A stretch of 64,000 nucleotides of DNA from Planctomycetaceae bacterium (GTDB lineage: Bacteria > Planctomycetota > Planctomycetia > Pirellulales > PNKZ01), in assembly GCA_016793115.1 (NCBI GenBank), contig JAEUIN010000052.1:1-64000 (forward strand). Direction: 5' to 3'. Positions within the stretch are counted from its first letter, which is position 1; every line of letters starts with the position of its first letter. The notes beneath the pieces are model-generated. The model had not been told where the DNA came from. It worked only from the letters and a program-made list of their open reading frames with translations, and did not search any database. The position numbers and the translations under genes are program-made. This document shows positions 43,705 to 53,113 of the stretch, piece by piece.

Positions 43705-43771
43705 ATCATCTCCTTCGCGTTGCGTCAGAACTCGCGGCGGTATTATCCGCGGCCGGCCCGACGAAGTCGCG

Positions 43772-44548
43772 TTAGAGTTTGATGTGCCAATCGCGCATTT
43801 TGGCTAAGTATTGGTGCTTCGTCAGATCGAAGTCGAGCGGCGTCACCGTGACGAATCCCTTCGCCAATTCCGAGCAGTCGGTTTCGATCTGTCCCGGCCG
43901 CGGCGGCGGATCGTTGGTCGCCCAGTAATAGGGCCGACCGCGGGGGTCGATTCGCTTTTCGTAAGACTCGCCGTAGCGATCCAAACCCATCGGCACGACC
44001 TTCGCCGCGCTCGTCGTCGAATCGCCGGGCTCTTGGGCGACCGCGGCGCTCGGAATATTCACGTTGTAAAGCTGCGGCTCCGGCCCTTTTTGGGCCAGGA
44101 GTTGTTCGATGACGCGGCGCGCGAGCGAGGCCGCGCGGGCGAATTCGGCGTGTTCATTGTATTCCAGGCTGACCGCGATGCTCGTGAGTCCGAAGAACGC
44201 TCCTTCAATCGCGGCGGCGACCGTGCCGGAGTACAGCACGTTGATTCCCGCATTCAGTCCGCCGTTGATCCCGCTCACGACCAAATCGGGCTTTTGCGGG
44301 CAGAATTCGAACAGACCGAGTTTCACGCAGTCGGCCGGACTCCCTTCCACGGCCCAACCGCGGAACTGATCGCCGACGTATTCTTTCCGCACGACGACCG
44401 GCGTAAGAAACGTCACCGAATGCCCCACTCCGCTCTGCTCGACGAGCGGCGCGACCAGCGTGACCTCGCCGATTTGCCTCAGCTCCTTCTCCAAAGCCCG
44501 AATTCCCGGGGCGTAGATACCGTCGTCGTTGGTGAGCAGGATGTTCAA
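43772..44548 (-). CDS. surE: 5'/3'-nucleotidase SurE
   Basis: 258 residues. A metal-dependent nucleotide phosphatase (NMP, with stress survival role). Seen: the N-terminal NILLTNDDGIYAPGIRALE with the metal Asp-Asp, QSGVGHSVTFLTPV, GSPADCVKLGLFE, VSGINGGLNAGINVLYSGTV and TDCSELAKGFVTVTPL. The start is a TTG at 44548 (LNILLTNDD) with AAAGGA nine bases upstream; the longer frame to 44737 has no family match before this. Cytosolic. Divergent from guaA. Confidence 0.92.
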   Translation of the reverse strand: MNILLTNDDGIYAPGIRALEKELRQIGEVTLVAPLVEQSGVGHSVTFLTPVVVRKEYVGDQFRGWAVEGSPADCVKLGLFEFCPQKPDLVVSGINGGLNAGINVLYSGTVAAAIEGAFFGLTSIAVSLEYNEHAEFARAASLARRVIEQLLAQKGPEPQLYNVNIPSAAVAQEPGDSTTSAAKVVPMGLDRYGESYEKRIDPRGRPYYWATNDPPPRPGQIETDCSELAKGFVTVTPLDFDLTKHQYLAKMRDWHIKL

Positions 44549-44679
44549 GAGAGCCAATCCTTTGCGAGAGCGGAGTCCGTGCGAAACCTGCGAAAACCGG
44601 GCGGAATCTATGGTAGTTCCGCCGCTCGACTGCGCCAAACCGGCACGTTGAGCCGCTAGCCCGCGGGGGCTGCGAGTTC

Positions 44680-44685
44680 TATAAT
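44680..44685 (+). promoter_or_regulatory. candidate -10 box for guaA
   Basis: Perfect TATAAT, 64 bases upstream of the guaA start. A hairpin begins right after the predicted transcript start. Confidence 0.4.
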
Positions 44686-44700
44686 CTCGGTTTCCAAAAT

Positions 44701-44725
44701 ACCCGCCGGTTATCCCCCGGCGGGT
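44701..44725 (+). promoter_or_regulatory. leader hairpin upstream of guaA
   Basis: ACCCGCCGG pairs with CCGGCGGGT (nine pairs, seven-base loop), followed by TCTTCG rather than a T-run. It would sit at the 5' end of the guaA message, so it may stabilise or control it. No known guanine-sensing riboswitch core was recognised. Confidence 0.4.
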
Positions 44726-44748
44726 TCTTCGTTTCACGGAAGATGGCT

Positions 44749-46335
44749 ATGGCCGCAGGTACCGCGCAAGAAACTCCCGTCGCGTCTCGCTTGGTGGACG
44801 AAAAGGTCGTCGTTCTCGACTTCGGCTCGCAGTACGCGCAACTCATCGCACGCCGCGTTCGCGAGCAGCAGGTTTACTGCGAAATCGTGCGCCACAACAT
44901 CACGGCCGAGCGACTCCGCGAGATCAATCCGAAGGGGATCATTCTCTCCGGAGGACCGTCGAGCGTATACGAAGAAGGCGCGCCGAAGTGCGATCCGGAA
45001 CTGTTCCGTCTCGGCATTCCCGTGCTCGGTATTTGCTACGGCATGCAACTCGCCTGCGATTCGCTCGGCGGGAAAGTGCAGAGCGCCCCGGCCCGCGAAT
45101 ACGGCCGCGCGCAAATTCGCGTGACGAACTCCGCCAGCGAGTTGTTCGCCGGCATTCCGGCCGAGATGGAAGTTTGGATGAGCCACGGCGATCAGGTCGC
45201 CAAAGTGGCCGGCGATTTTGAGCCGCTCGCCGCGACGGGCACCTGCCCCATCGCCGCCGTTCGCCACGCCAAGCTGCCGATCTTCGGCTTGCAGTTCCAT
45301 CCGGAAGTTACGCATACGCCGCTCGGCAAAACGATTCTCGGCAACTTCCTCAAGCGCATCTGCGGTTGTGCCGGCAGTTGGAAAATCGCCGACTTCGCTG
45401 AAGAAACCATCGAGCGGCTCCGCAAACAAATCGGCGCGAAGCGCGTGATCTGCGGACTGTCCGGCGGCGTCGATTCGTCGGTCGTCGCGGCCTTGCTTTC
45501 GCGGGCCATCGGTTCGCAACTCTCGTGCATCCTCGTCGATAACGGCCTGCTTCGCAAAGACGAGGCCGCCGCGGTCATTCGCGAGTTCTCGGATCACTTC
45601 CGGACGGATCTGCACGTGGTTCGCGGCGAAGATCGCTTCCTCGCCAAACTGGCAGGCATCACCGATCCGCAAGAGAAACGCCGCCGCATCGGCCACACGT
45701 TCATTGATTGCTTCAGCGACGAAGCGGCGAAGATCAAAGACGCCGTTTTTCTCGCTCAAGGCACGCTCTATCCCGACGTCATCGAAAGCGGCGCCGCCGC
45801 CGACGGCCCGGCCGCGACGATCAAGCTCCATCACAACGTCGGCGGTCTGCCGGAAGATTTGCAGTTCCAGTTGATCGAACCGTTGCGGGATCTGTTCAAA
45901 GACGAGGTCCGAGCGCTCGGCCAGGAACTCGGCCTGCCGGAAGACATCGTCTGGCGGCACCCGTTCCCCGGGCCGGGGCTCGCCGTCCGCTGCTTAGGCG
46001 AGATCACCAAGCCGCGGTTGGCCAAGTTGCGCGAGGCCGACGCCATCGTCGTCGGCGAGATCAAAGCGGCGGGCCTCTATCGCGAAACGTCGCAGGCGTT
46101 CGCGGTGCTGTTGCCGGTGCAAAGCGTCGGCGTGATGGGGGATGCCCGCACGTATGAAGAGGCGATCGCCGTGCGGTGCGTGAACACCGAAGACTTCATG
46201 ACGGCCGACTGGAGCCGCTTGCCCTACGACCTGCTCGCGAAGATCTCGACGCGCATCATCAACGAAGTCAAAGGCGTGAACCGCGTCGTCTACGACATCA
46301 GCTCGAAGCCGCCCGCGACGATCGAGTGGGAATAG
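44749..46335 (+). CDS. guaA: GMP synthase (glutamine-hydrolysing)
   Basis: 528 residues; converts XMP to GMP with glutamine amide nitrogen. Seen: class I amidotransferase with [15 protein letters not shown] (catalytic Cys), [14 protein letters not shown] (His/Glu), then the ATP pyrophosphatase P-loop [18 protein letters not shown] and the dimerisation domain with [16 protein letters not shown] and the C-terminal [14 protein letters not shown]. The ATG at 44743 abuts GGAAG with no spacer; the next in-frame ATG (44749) has GGAAG six bases upstream and is preferred. Confidence 0.97.
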   Translation: MAAGTAQETPVASRLVDEKVVVLDFGSQYAQLIARRVREQQVYCEIVRHNITAERLREINPKGIILSGGPSSVYEEGAPKCDPELFRLGIPVLGICYGMQLACDSLGGKVQSAPAREYGRAQIRVTNSASELFAGIPAEMEVWMSHGDQVAKVAGDFEPLAATGTCPIAAVRHAKLPIFGLQFHPEVTHTPLGKTILGNFLKRICGCAGSWKIADFAEETIERLRKQIGAKRVICGLSGGVDSSVVAALLSRAIGSQLSCILVDNGLLRKDEAAAVIREFSDHFRTDLHVVRGEDRFLAKLAGITDPQEKRRRIGHTFIDCFSDEAAKIKDAVFLAQGTLYPDVIESGAAADGPAATIKLHHNVGGLPEDLQFQLIEPLRDLFKDEVRALGQELGLPEDIVWRHPFPGPGLAVRCLGEITKPRLAKLREADAIVVGEIKAAGLYRETSQAFAVLLPVQSVGVMGDARTYEEAIAVRCVNTEDFMTADWSRLPYDLLAKISTRIINEVKGVNRVVYDISSKPPATIEWE

Positions 46336-46435
46336 TTTGGTCGGGCGCTAGGCATCTAGCGACAAGACCGCGGCGGACGCGCCTGCGCCCCTGGGCATTC
46401 TTCGCCCGTTCGGCGGTCGGGCCGCAGGCTCGCGC

Positions 46436-46441
46436 TATAAT
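46436..46441 (+). promoter_or_regulatory. candidate -10 box for a small basic protein
   Basis: Perfect TATAAT 38 bases before the ATG of the 55-residue gene at 46480. Confidence 0.4.
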
Positions 46442-46479
46442 CGTGCGAGGGCTGCGTTTCCGCTCGGGAGCCGGACGTC

Positions 46480-46647
46480 ATGGCGAAGAAAAAGTCGGCC
46501 AAGCAAAAGAATTCGCTCGTCGGCAACATCAACAATCGTAAGAAGGCCGGTAAAAGTCGTAGCAAGAAAAACTCGACGATCTCGCGGGAGGCGTACGCCG
46601 ACATGCAAAGCGGCTGGGGCAAAAAGAAAAAACGCACGCGTCGATGA
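46480..46647 (+). CDS. small basic protein (55 aa)
   Basis: A 55-residue protein, short enough for gene callers to miss: MAKKKSAKQKNSLVGNINNR at the start, SKKNSTISREAYADMQSGWG in the middle and a lysine-rich end. It is highly basic, suggesting nucleic-acid or ribosome binding. GGGAG nine bases upstream of the ATG and a TATAAT 38 bases upstream support expression. I recognise no domain. It follows guaA by 144 bases. Confidence 0.65.
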   Translation: MAKKKSAKQKNSLVGNINNRKKAGKSRSKKNSTISREAYADMQSGWGKKKKRTRR

Positions 46648-47511
46648 TCGTGAACCGCCGCTACGCGGATGCGGCGACGGGCCGCCCGCGGCGGTCGAGG
46701 TCGAATGGGGGGTGCGCAGACGTCGGTGCGACCGGCCCGGTGCGAGACCTGAGCGACGACGGATTCTCCGATCGGCGCGCGGCAAAAGCTGCAGAATCAT
46801 CGGAAAAAGAGACTGATTTGAACCCGGCCGACCGCGCACTCGACTACTTCTCTCTAGAGTCTCCGATCGACTCCGATCGAGACTGCTACCGGGCTCCCCT
46901 GAACGCCAATGGGACTGCGATCCGGCGGATGCGGTCCGGAGAAGAAACGGCGGTTGTCAAGTTTTCCGATGGCGGGCTTCCGGACGGCCAAAAGGTCGTC
47001 GTGTGAATGAAACAAGGCGAGGCTCGCTACGCGATCGGGTGTCCCTGTCAGGTGCGGGGCGTCTTGCGAAGGCAGGACCGCGACCGTCGCACTTCAAGAA
47101 AAGCGCCGGCCGATCTTCGGACACTGCGAGCGCGGCCGTCGGTGTTCCACATTCGAAAGTTACACCGACCACGACAAATCGGCTTCGTCGCCGAGTGCTT
47201 TTCCCTCAAATTTCCCTTGCTTTCGCACTTTCGGGATAACGTGGAGACGATCGAAACGCCTCTCGCCGTTTCGGCAAACTTTTGGACCCCGGCGGTCGAA
47301 GATGATGGCCGAGCATTCTGAGGAACAGAATGGTTTCCACCCACCGGCGGCCAGTCGGCCGTCGGCAAAGTCGTCAGGCTCGACACGATCAGCACGATCG
47401 AGCCGGACGGTAGGGAACAGACCGGAAGTACCGAATCCGCCGCCGCCACCGAGACCACGTGGTATGTTATTAGGTTCCGACACCTTTGACGGATTGGCCA
47501 ATCTGCGTCCC
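46648..47511. other. long upstream region of glgX, no confident gene
   Basis: About 860 bases without a recognisable protein, terminator or repeat. The open frame of glgX extends left to 47302, but that part is Ser/Arg/Pro-rich and unlike protein, so the true start is put at 47512. Confidence 0.4.
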
Positions 47512-49698
47512 ATGACGCTTTCGCATCCCCCGCTCCAATTCTCGCTTGGTTTGCCCTACGGGGCGATTCTCCAGGAGAACGGGGTCCAGTTCGTCGTCGT
47601 CAGCAAAAACGCCACCGCTATGCGGGTTTTGCTTTACGACCATGTCGACGATCGCGAACCGACCGACATCGTGCACCTGAATCCGGAACTCGACCGGTGG
47701 GGAGACGTTTGGAGCGTATTCGTGCCGGGCGTCGGCGCAGGCCAACTGTATCACTTTCAATGCGACGGCCCCTTCGAACCGCAGCGCGGTCTGCGTTTCG
47801 ACGGGAAGGCTCGACTCATCGATCCGTATTCTCGCGCCCTGGCGGGTAAGTTTTTGCCCTCCAACGACGGCGTCATCCGTCCGCCGAAGTGCGTCGTCGT
47901 CGACGACACCTTCGACTGGAAGGGGGACCGCCATCTTCGCCGCAATCTCTCCGAGAGCGTGATCTACGAGATGCACGTGAAGGGGTTCACGGCGTCGAAG
48001 TCGAGCGGATCGAAGTACCCCGGAACCTATTTAGGCATCATCGACAAGATTCCGTACCTCAAATCGCTGGGCGTCACCGCCGTCGAGCTGATGCCGGTTC
48101 ACGATTTTCCGACCGAGGGCTGGTACGGCCAGACGCTCGAGCGCGTGAATTACTGGGGCTACGATCCGATGGCCTTTTTCGCGCCGCATCGCGGCTATGC
48201 GGCTTCGGCGGAACCGGGGGCGCAGTGCCGTGAGTTTAAGGAAATGGTGCGACAATTACACCATCACGGCATCGAAGTCATCCTCGACGTCGTCTTTAAC
48301 CACACGTGCGAAGGAAATGAGCACGGTCCGACGCTAAGCTTCAAAGGCCTGGAAAACGGCGTGTACTACATGCTCGCAGGCAACGGCGAGCACTACAAGA
48401 ACTACTCAGGTTGCGGCAATACGGTGAACGGCAATCACCCGATCGTCCGTGAGATGATCTTCCATTGCCTGAGATATTGGGTTCACAACTACCACGTCGA
48501 CGGCTTCCGCTTCGACTTGGCGTCGATATTGAGCCGCAATCGGAACGGGGATCTCGTGCCCAATCCGCCGCTGGTCGAGCAGATCGCCGAAGATCCGCTC
48601 TTGGCGGATACGAAGATCATCGCGGAGGCCTGGGACGCGGCGGGCGCCTATCAAGTCGGGTCGTTCGCCAATCGCCGCTGGGCCGAGTGGAACGGACGCT
48701 ATCGCGACGACATTCGTCGCTTTTGGCGCGGCGATCCCGGAACGCTGGGAGCGCTGGCGACTCGTTTGGCCGGTTCGAGCGATCTCTACGCTTCGAGCGG
48801 CCGACGTCCTTACCACAGCATCAACTTCGTCACTTCGCATGACGGTTTCACCGTCAACGATTTGGTCAGCTACAGCTACAAACACAACGAAGCCAACGGT
48901 GAAGAGAATCGCGACGGCGATAATCAGAATTACTCGGAGAACTTCGGTGTCGAAGGCCCGACGCGCCGCAAGGACGTGAACGCGATGCGCGGCCGACAGG
49001 TACGCAACTTCCTCACGACGCTTATGCTGAGCCAAGGCGTGCCGATGCTTGTCGCGGGGGACGAAGTGCGCCGCACGCAACGCGGCAACAACAATGCCTA
49101 TTGCCAAGACGGCCCCATTTCCTGGTTCGATTGGGCATTGGTCGACAAGCATGCCGACCTCTTCCGCTTCGCGAAGTCGCTGATCGAATTCCGCAAGCAG
49201 CAACCGACCGTGCGGCGGGCCGATTTCGTCGTCGGCACCTCGACGGGCGACGCCCCGCTGCCCGACGTCTGCTGGTTCGGGGCCGACGGCAACCCCCAAG
49301 AATGGAACGCGTTCGATCATAGTATGATCGCCGTCTGGGGGGCCTCTCCCTCCGCCCCTGATGCGAAGACGCCCGGTCGCCATGTGATGATGTTCATCCA
49401 TGCCGGAACCCTCCCGCGCGAGTTCAAGGTTCCCCAGATCGCCCGCGGCGAGCAATGGCGGTTATTCGTTAACACCGCGGCCGAAGGCCCGTTCGACGTT
49501 TATCCGGAACTCGACGGGCCCCCACCGCCGGAAAGCGGCAAGGTGATCGTTCCTTCGAAGTCCATGCTGTGCTTCGTGTCCCCGCCCGTGTTTCGCTCTC
49601 CTCCGCCGAACTTGGCCGAACGCGCCAAGATCGAACGAGCGCCGCAGACCAAAGTGAGCACGGGTAAGTCCCCGAAATCCGATCGTCGCGGCGGCTGA
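47512..49698 (+). CDS. glgX: glycogen debranching enzyme GlgX (GH13)
   Basis: 728 residues. An isoamylase-type debranching enzyme of glycogen breakdown. Seen: N-terminal CBM48 domain (SLGLPYGAILQENGVQFVVV), GH13 barrel with DVVFNHTCEGNE (conserved region I), GFRFDLAS (catalytic Asp), IIAEAWDAAGAYQVG (acid Glu) and FVTSHDGFTVNDLVSY (third Asp), and RGNNNAYCQDGPISWFDW typical of GlgX. C-terminal domain follows. An ATG at 47464 and one at 47302 are alternative starts; the one chosen gives the usual domain onset. The Pro/Lys-rich tail after about residue 690 is poorly conserved. Confidence 0.92.
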   Translation: MTLSHPPLQFSLGLPYGAILQENGVQFVVVSKNATAMRVLLYDHVDDREPTDIVHLNPELDRWGDVWSVFVPGVGAGQLYHFQCDGPFEPQRGLRFDGKARLIDPYSRALAGKFLPSNDGVIRPPKCVVVDDTFDWKGDRHLRRNLSESVIYEMHVKGFTASKSSGSKYPGTYLGIIDKIPYLKSLGVTAVELMPVHDFPTEGWYGQTLERVNYWGYDPMAFFAPHRGYAASAEPGAQCREFKEMVRQLHHHGIEVILDVVFNHTCEGNEHGPTLSFKGLENGVYYMLAGNGEHYKNYSGCGNTVNGNHPIVREMIFHCLRYWVHNYHVDGFRFDLASILSRNRNGDLVPNPPLVEQIAEDPLLADTKIIAEAWDAAGAYQVGSFANRRWAEWNGRYRDDIRRFWRGDPGTLGALATRLAGSSDLYASSGRRPYHSINFVTSHDGFTVNDLVSYSYKHNEANGEENRDGDNQNYSENFGVEGPTRRKDVNAMRGRQVRNFLTTLMLSQGVPMLVAGDEVRRTQRGNNNAYCQDGPISWFDWALVDKHADLFRFAKSLIEFRKQQPTVRRADFVVGTSTGDAPLPDVCWFGADGNPQEWNAFDHSMIAVWGASPSAPDAKTPGRHVMMFIHAGTLPREFKVPQIARGEQWRLFVNTAAEGPFDVYPELDGPPPPESGKVIVPSKSMLCFVSPPVFRSPPPNLAERAKIERAPQTKVSTGKSPKSDRRGG

Positions 49699-49845
49699 CT
49701 TTGACGACCGCGCCGCTTGCGACCGGCGGCGGGGAGCCGCCTGAAATTGTCGCGAAGTCTTCGCCGAAGATAAGGAATGCGGATTCTTAATTCCGCGACG
49801 GCGGGCTTCGTTCGCCGCATGCGCGCTCGCAGCATGGAGGTTGCC

Positions 49846-50286
49846 GTGGATACGCGCCGATTGGCTTGCGCCGTCATGAGCTTTTTTTTTCTCGTTGCGT
49901 CCGGTGTCGCCGCCGAACCGATCGCTTGGCAAACCGATCCTGCGACTGCGCTGAGCATCGCTCAGGACAAAAACCGTCCGGTTGTCGTCTTTCTCACATC
50001 GTCGCACTGTCCTTACTGCGTGAAGATGCGTCAGCAGACTTTCACCGACGGCAAAGTCACGGCGGCGCTCAACGAAGACTTTGTGCCGTTGTATGTCGAC
50101 CGTGGATCAAATCCGGAATTTGAGCGTAGTCTCGGCGCTCGGGTTTATCCGACCACCGTGGTATTGCGCGCCGACCGCACGGAGATCGGCCGGGTGACCG
50201 GTTTTGTCGCTCCCCAGGCGTTCCGCACCACGATCGAACAAACCGCTGCGAAATATGTCGCGGGACGCCCTACGACGTCGAAATAA
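49846..50286 (+). CDS. secreted thioredoxin-like protein (CPYC)
   Basis: 146 residues. VDTRRLACAVMSFFFLVASG then VAAEP is a signal peptide. The mature part is a thioredoxin-fold domain: DKNRPVVVFLTSSHCPYCVK with active-site CPYC (as in glutaredoxins and some DsbD-like proteins), LNEDFVPLYVDRG and the cis-Pro strand YPTTVVL. GTG at 49846 has GGAGG five bases upstream, which decides the start over the ATG at 49834 or 49777. Likely a periplasmic disulfide reductase/thiol partner of unknown client. Confidence 0.88.
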   Translation: MDTRRLACAVMSFFFLVASGVAAEPIAWQTDPATALSIAQDKNRPVVVFLTSSHCPYCVKMRQQTFTDGKVTAALNEDFVPLYVDRGSNPEFERSLGARVYPTTVVLRADRTEIGRVTGFVAPQAFRTTIEQTAAKYVAGRPTTSK

Positions 50287-50330
50287 TTGCCGGTGGGACG
50301 CCGAGTCGGTCGACGCGGCGACGCCGCGGC

Positions 50331-50963
50331 TCAAACGAGCCCGTTGCGAGCCGCCCAAACGGCGGCCTGAGTGCGATCCGTGGTTCCGGTTTTTCGCAAC
50401 ACGTGCTGCACGTGTTCCTTCACCGTTTCGGCGCTGATCCCCAACTCTTTCGAGATCTGTTTGTTCGTAGCGCCGGTCGCAAGAATACGCAAGACTTCTT
50501 GTTCGCGACCGGTGAGCGGGGCATGTTCGCCGACGCCGTTACCGGCCGCCTTGACGAAGTTGGTAAGTCGCCGTTGATCGGTTCGGTCCCACAGCATTTC
50601 GCCTGCGGCCGCGCGACGGACCGCATCGAGCAACTTCTCGCGTTCGCTCGTCTTGTAGACATACCCGTTTGCTCCATCGGAGTAGGCTCGCGCTTCATGC
50701 GAGGGGTTGTCATGGGCGGAGAAAATCAAGACATTGACCGGCGGCGTTCTGTTGCGGAGCTCCTTCACCGCGTCCAAGCCGTCAGAATCACCTAGTCGGA
50801 CGTCAAGCAGCACAAGATCAGGTGCAATGGTCGACATTTGATCTCGCAACGAGTCCAAAGATGTAGCTTCTCCGCACACATTGAACTCCCCGACGAGAAG
50901 GCTTCTCAAGCCGGTTCGAACCACCTCGTGGTCGTCTGCGATGAGAATCTGGATAGCCGACAT
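50331..50963 (-). CDS. NarL/LuxR-type response regulator
   Basis: 210 residues: receiver with acidic pocket D10-D11 and phospho-acceptor D54 (LVLLDVRLGD), then a linker and a LuxR-type helix-turn-helix (LTGREQEVLRILATGATNKQ, ISKELGISAETVKEHVQHVL). No sensor kinase adjoins, so it is an orphan. It probably activates transcription as a phosphorylated dimer. A symmetric G5-N8-C5 element and a TATACT box lie just upstream of the start. Confidence 0.95.
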   Translation of the reverse strand: MSAIQILIADDHEVVRTGLRSLLVGEFNVCGEATSLDSLRDQMSTIAPDLVLLDVRLGDSDGLDAVKELRNRTPPVNVLIFSAHDNPSHEARAYSDGANGYVYKTSEREKLLDAVRRAAAGEMLWDRTDQRRLTNFVKAAGNGVGEHAPLTGREQEVLRILATGATNKQISKELGISAETVKEHVQHVLRKTGTTDRTQAAVWAARNGLV

Positions 50964-50994
50964 TTGCGATGGGAACTTTCAGGGACGGCCGCTA

Positions 50995-51018
50995 AGTATA
51001 TGGGGGTATTGCCTCCCC
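50995..51018 (-). promoter_or_regulatory. candidate -10 box with G5/C5 dyad upstream of the NarL-type regulator
   Basis: On the minus strand GGGGGAGGCAATACCCCC (51018-51002, five-base arms, eight-base centre) lies next to TATACT (51000-50995), 32 bases upstream of the regulator ATG. The dyad covers the -10/-35 spacer, a classic place for an operator. Confidence 0.45.
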
Positions 51019-51175
51019 CTGAATGAGCACAATACCATCCCAGAGGGTGGTCGTAAAGGCACGTTCGCTTGCTCGCCGAATACAAAGGCTGTGACTGAAT
51101 TAACCGAGAAGGCTAGACTCCGGCGCCGGTCCGCTCCCTCAATGCCTCCGCCTCTTTTGGTTAGTCGATACTCGC

Positions 51176-51937
51176 ATGCCCGTGGTAGACCTTTGGTACG
51201 CCGACTATCTCACATTTGCAGCGGAAGACTCACTAGCTGCGCTGGCCGCGACGCTCGACGACGACGAGCGTACTCGGATGACGAGATTTCTCTTCGAACG
51301 CGATCGTCGAAGCTATGCGATTTCGCACGGCCTGCTGCGGATCATTTTATCGGCCTACGCCGCCGTTGAGCCGAGCCTTTGGCGATATCGACACAACGAC
51401 TATGGAAAGCCGGAGATCGCCGAACCGGCTCAGCACTGTGCCCTCCGATTCAATTTATCGCATACCCGCGGAGCGATGCTTTGCGGCGTAACGCGCGATG
51501 GCGAACTGGGCGTCGACGTTGAGGCGACCGCGCGCGACGCTTCTTGCGTGGAATTAGCCGATCGCTACTTTTCGCCGTCGGAAGTCGCCGACCTACGCCG
51601 CCTCCCAATCGACGCTCGGCGCGACCGGTTCTTTCGACTGTGGACGCTCAAGGAAGCCTATATCAAGGCCCGAGGAATGGGGTTGGCGATTCCGCTCGAT
51701 CAATTCTCGTACGCATTTTCCGACGGTGAGCCGACGCCTACGGTCAGGATTTCGTTTGCGCCGCCGCTCATTGACGACCCGCAGAACTGGCAATTCACAG
51801 AACGGCGGATGACGCCAAGCTTTCGGGCGGCCGCGGCGGTCGCGGCGTTCGACAGACGACCGGCGACATTTGTTTGGCGACGAATCAAGTCGGCGGTCCG
51901 GAACGGGGGCGGTGCGATCGACAGCGAAGAATTCTGA
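51176..51937 (+). CDS. 4'-phosphopantetheinyl transferase (Sfp type)
   Basis: 253 residues. Transfers the phosphopantetheine arm of CoA to carrier proteins. Seen: ALRFNLSHTRGAMLCGVT, the metal motif GVDVE (Gly112, Asp114, Glu116) and FFRLWTLKEAYIKARGMGL (Trp156, Lys159, Glu160), all Sfp family signatures. It is the broad-range Sfp type, which usually activates polyketide or peptide synthases; none adjoins. An alternative role is to serve the fatty-acid carrier protein. Confidence 0.92.
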   Translation: MPVVDLWYADYLTFAAEDSLAALAATLDDDERTRMTRFLFERDRRSYAISHGLLRIILSAYAAVEPSLWRYRHNDYGKPEIAEPAQHCALRFNLSHTRGAMLCGVTRDGELGVDVEATARDASCVELADRYFSPSEVADLRRLPIDARRDRFFRLWTLKEAYIKARGMGLAIPLDQFSYAFSDGEPTPTVRISFAPPLIDDPQNWQFTERRMTPSFRAAAAVAAFDRRPATFVWRRIKSAVRNGGGAIDSEEF

Positions 51938-52029
51938 ATTCTCTCGCGTTCGCCGAAGGGCCGTCGATGCAACGTAGGAGTTTGATTAATTGGAACGGTC
52001 GCCGTCGACTGCTCCGTAGAGCAAAAAGA

Positions 52030-52062
52030 AAAGGCCGCGCGAAGCGAACTTCGCGCGGCTTT
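52030..52062. terminator. terminator between PPTase and pilin-like gene
   Basis: GCCGCGCGAAG pairs with CTTCGCGCGGC (11 pairs, loop CGAA). Minus-strand T-rich sequence (TTTTCTTTTT) follows, fitting termination of the minus-strand pilin-like gene; the plus side has only three T, so it could weakly serve the PPTase too. Confidence 0.75.
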
Positions 52063-52095
52063 GAGTGTTTGTCGATCGGTCGTGGTAAATCGTGC

Positions 52096-52434
52096 TTAGT
52101 TGCCTTCGGCGACCGCGTAGGCCGCGACGTTCACACATTTCGATTCCTGACCATTGCCGTAGGGGTAGGCGTTGGCGTCGCAGAAGTCGGCCGCGTCGCC
52201 GAAGCTGCCGCCTCCGCTGAATGCGGCGTGGCCGGTCACGCCGCTATAGCTGTAAGATTGATTGACGTTGGCGAAGGCCTGCGCGACGTCGGCGAGTTCA
52301 GTGACGACCGAATCACGCACGCTCTTGAGGCCGACGATCATGCCGAGCACGAGCACCGTACCGACGAGCATGATTTCCGCCGAAACGACGGCACCGCAAT
52401 CGTCCGTCCACAAACGAGCCAAAATAGTCTTCAT
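52096..52434 (-). CDS. Flp-pilin-like secreted/membrane protein (112 aa)
   Basis: 112 residues. The N terminus (MKTILARLWTDDCGAVVSAE) leads into one hydrophobic helix (IMLVGTVLVLGMIVGLKSV). The D-x-G-A-x-x-S-x-E pattern before the helix is like Flp/TadE-type pilins, with Glu in the mature helix. The rest is Gly/Ser/Tyr-rich (YSYSGVTGHAAFSGGGSFGD) with two Cys near the end that could form a disulfide. GGGGGATCG precedes the ATG. It stands alone, with no tad genes. Function inferred only by shape. Confidence 0.65.
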   Translation of the reverse strand: MKTILARLWTDDCGAVVSAEIMLVGTVLVLGMIVGLKSVRDSVVTELADVAQAFANVNQSYSYSGVTGHAAFSGGGSFGDAADFCDANAYPYGNGQESKCVNVAAYAVAEGN

Positions 52435-52853
52435 TGTCCACGATCCCCCGTGTTCCGCACATCGACGCCGCTAACAGAAGTTCAATCGGCCCGACATCGG
52501 GCGAAGGGTGCGGTTTGGTTGCCGCCGTGTGCTGCCGAAGATCTAAGCGAGCACCGTGCCGCGGCTCGAGCCAAGCGGCCTTGGTAAGCCGCCTGCCGCA
52601 ATGAATTTCCTGTTTTTTAGCCGTTTTTTTAGTCCGCGACGGCGGGCAAGTTTTTTTCCGCGGGAGTCTGCGATATCCGACTGTGTCGTTGCGGCAACAC
52701 TTGTTGCGGCGGCATCGTTGCTCAACGGCAACACGGCGGCGGACCGGCGACGGCGTCATTATCGATACAAGCCGAATTCTTTCGCGTTTGCCGGAGCGGC
52801 TGCGCGTGACGGCCGAAGCTAGAATTGAGCTCTTATTTTGAGGTTGGAAAACG
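52435..52853. other. intergenic region
   Basis: About 420 bases with no recognisable gene. It includes T-rich runs (TTTTTTAG near 52625, TTTTTTTCC near 52650) of unknown meaning. Confidence 0.4.
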
Positions 52854-53051
52854 ATGTGCTCCGGCGACGGTATTTCCTCGGTCGTTCAAGCTCGGCAAGC
52901 ACAGACGTACGCGCAAATCGGCATCGCGGTTCAGGCGAAGGCGCTCCAAGCGACACAAGTGCAAGGTGAAGCGGCCGTTGAGCTTCTCGAGGTCGCCGCC
53001 GAATTAGCAAAGCAACTCGGTCAAGGCTTGCAGTTCGACGCCCGCGCATAA
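52854..53051 (+). CDS. YjfB-like small putative motility protein (65 aa)
   Basis: 65 residues, helical and Ala/Gln-rich: SSVVQARQAQTYAQIGIAVQ, AKALQATQVQGEAAVELLEV. This pattern (QxQxxxxIxVxxKALxxxxxQGxAxLxLL) resembles the YjfB family of putative motility peptides, known near flagellar genes. No flagellar gene is in the window. GAGG ten bases upstream supports the ATG. Function unproven. Confidence 0.6.
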   Translation: MCSGDGISSVVQARQAQTYAQIGIAVQAKALQATQVQGEAAVELLEVAAELAKQLGQGLQFDARA

Positions 53052-53113
53052 ACATTGCGGATGAGCGGCGACGGCGATTCTAATGGGCGGCTCCTTGAAA
53101 TCGGAGCCCGGTC

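Noticed and set aside
44701..44725. Terminator or riboswitch before guaA
   Set aside because: Hairpin lacks a T-run and no known guanine-sensing core was recognised, so it is only called a leader hairpin.
47302..47511. N-terminal extension of glgX
   Set aside because: Ser, Arg and Pro-rich stretch unlike the family; no ribosome site before it.
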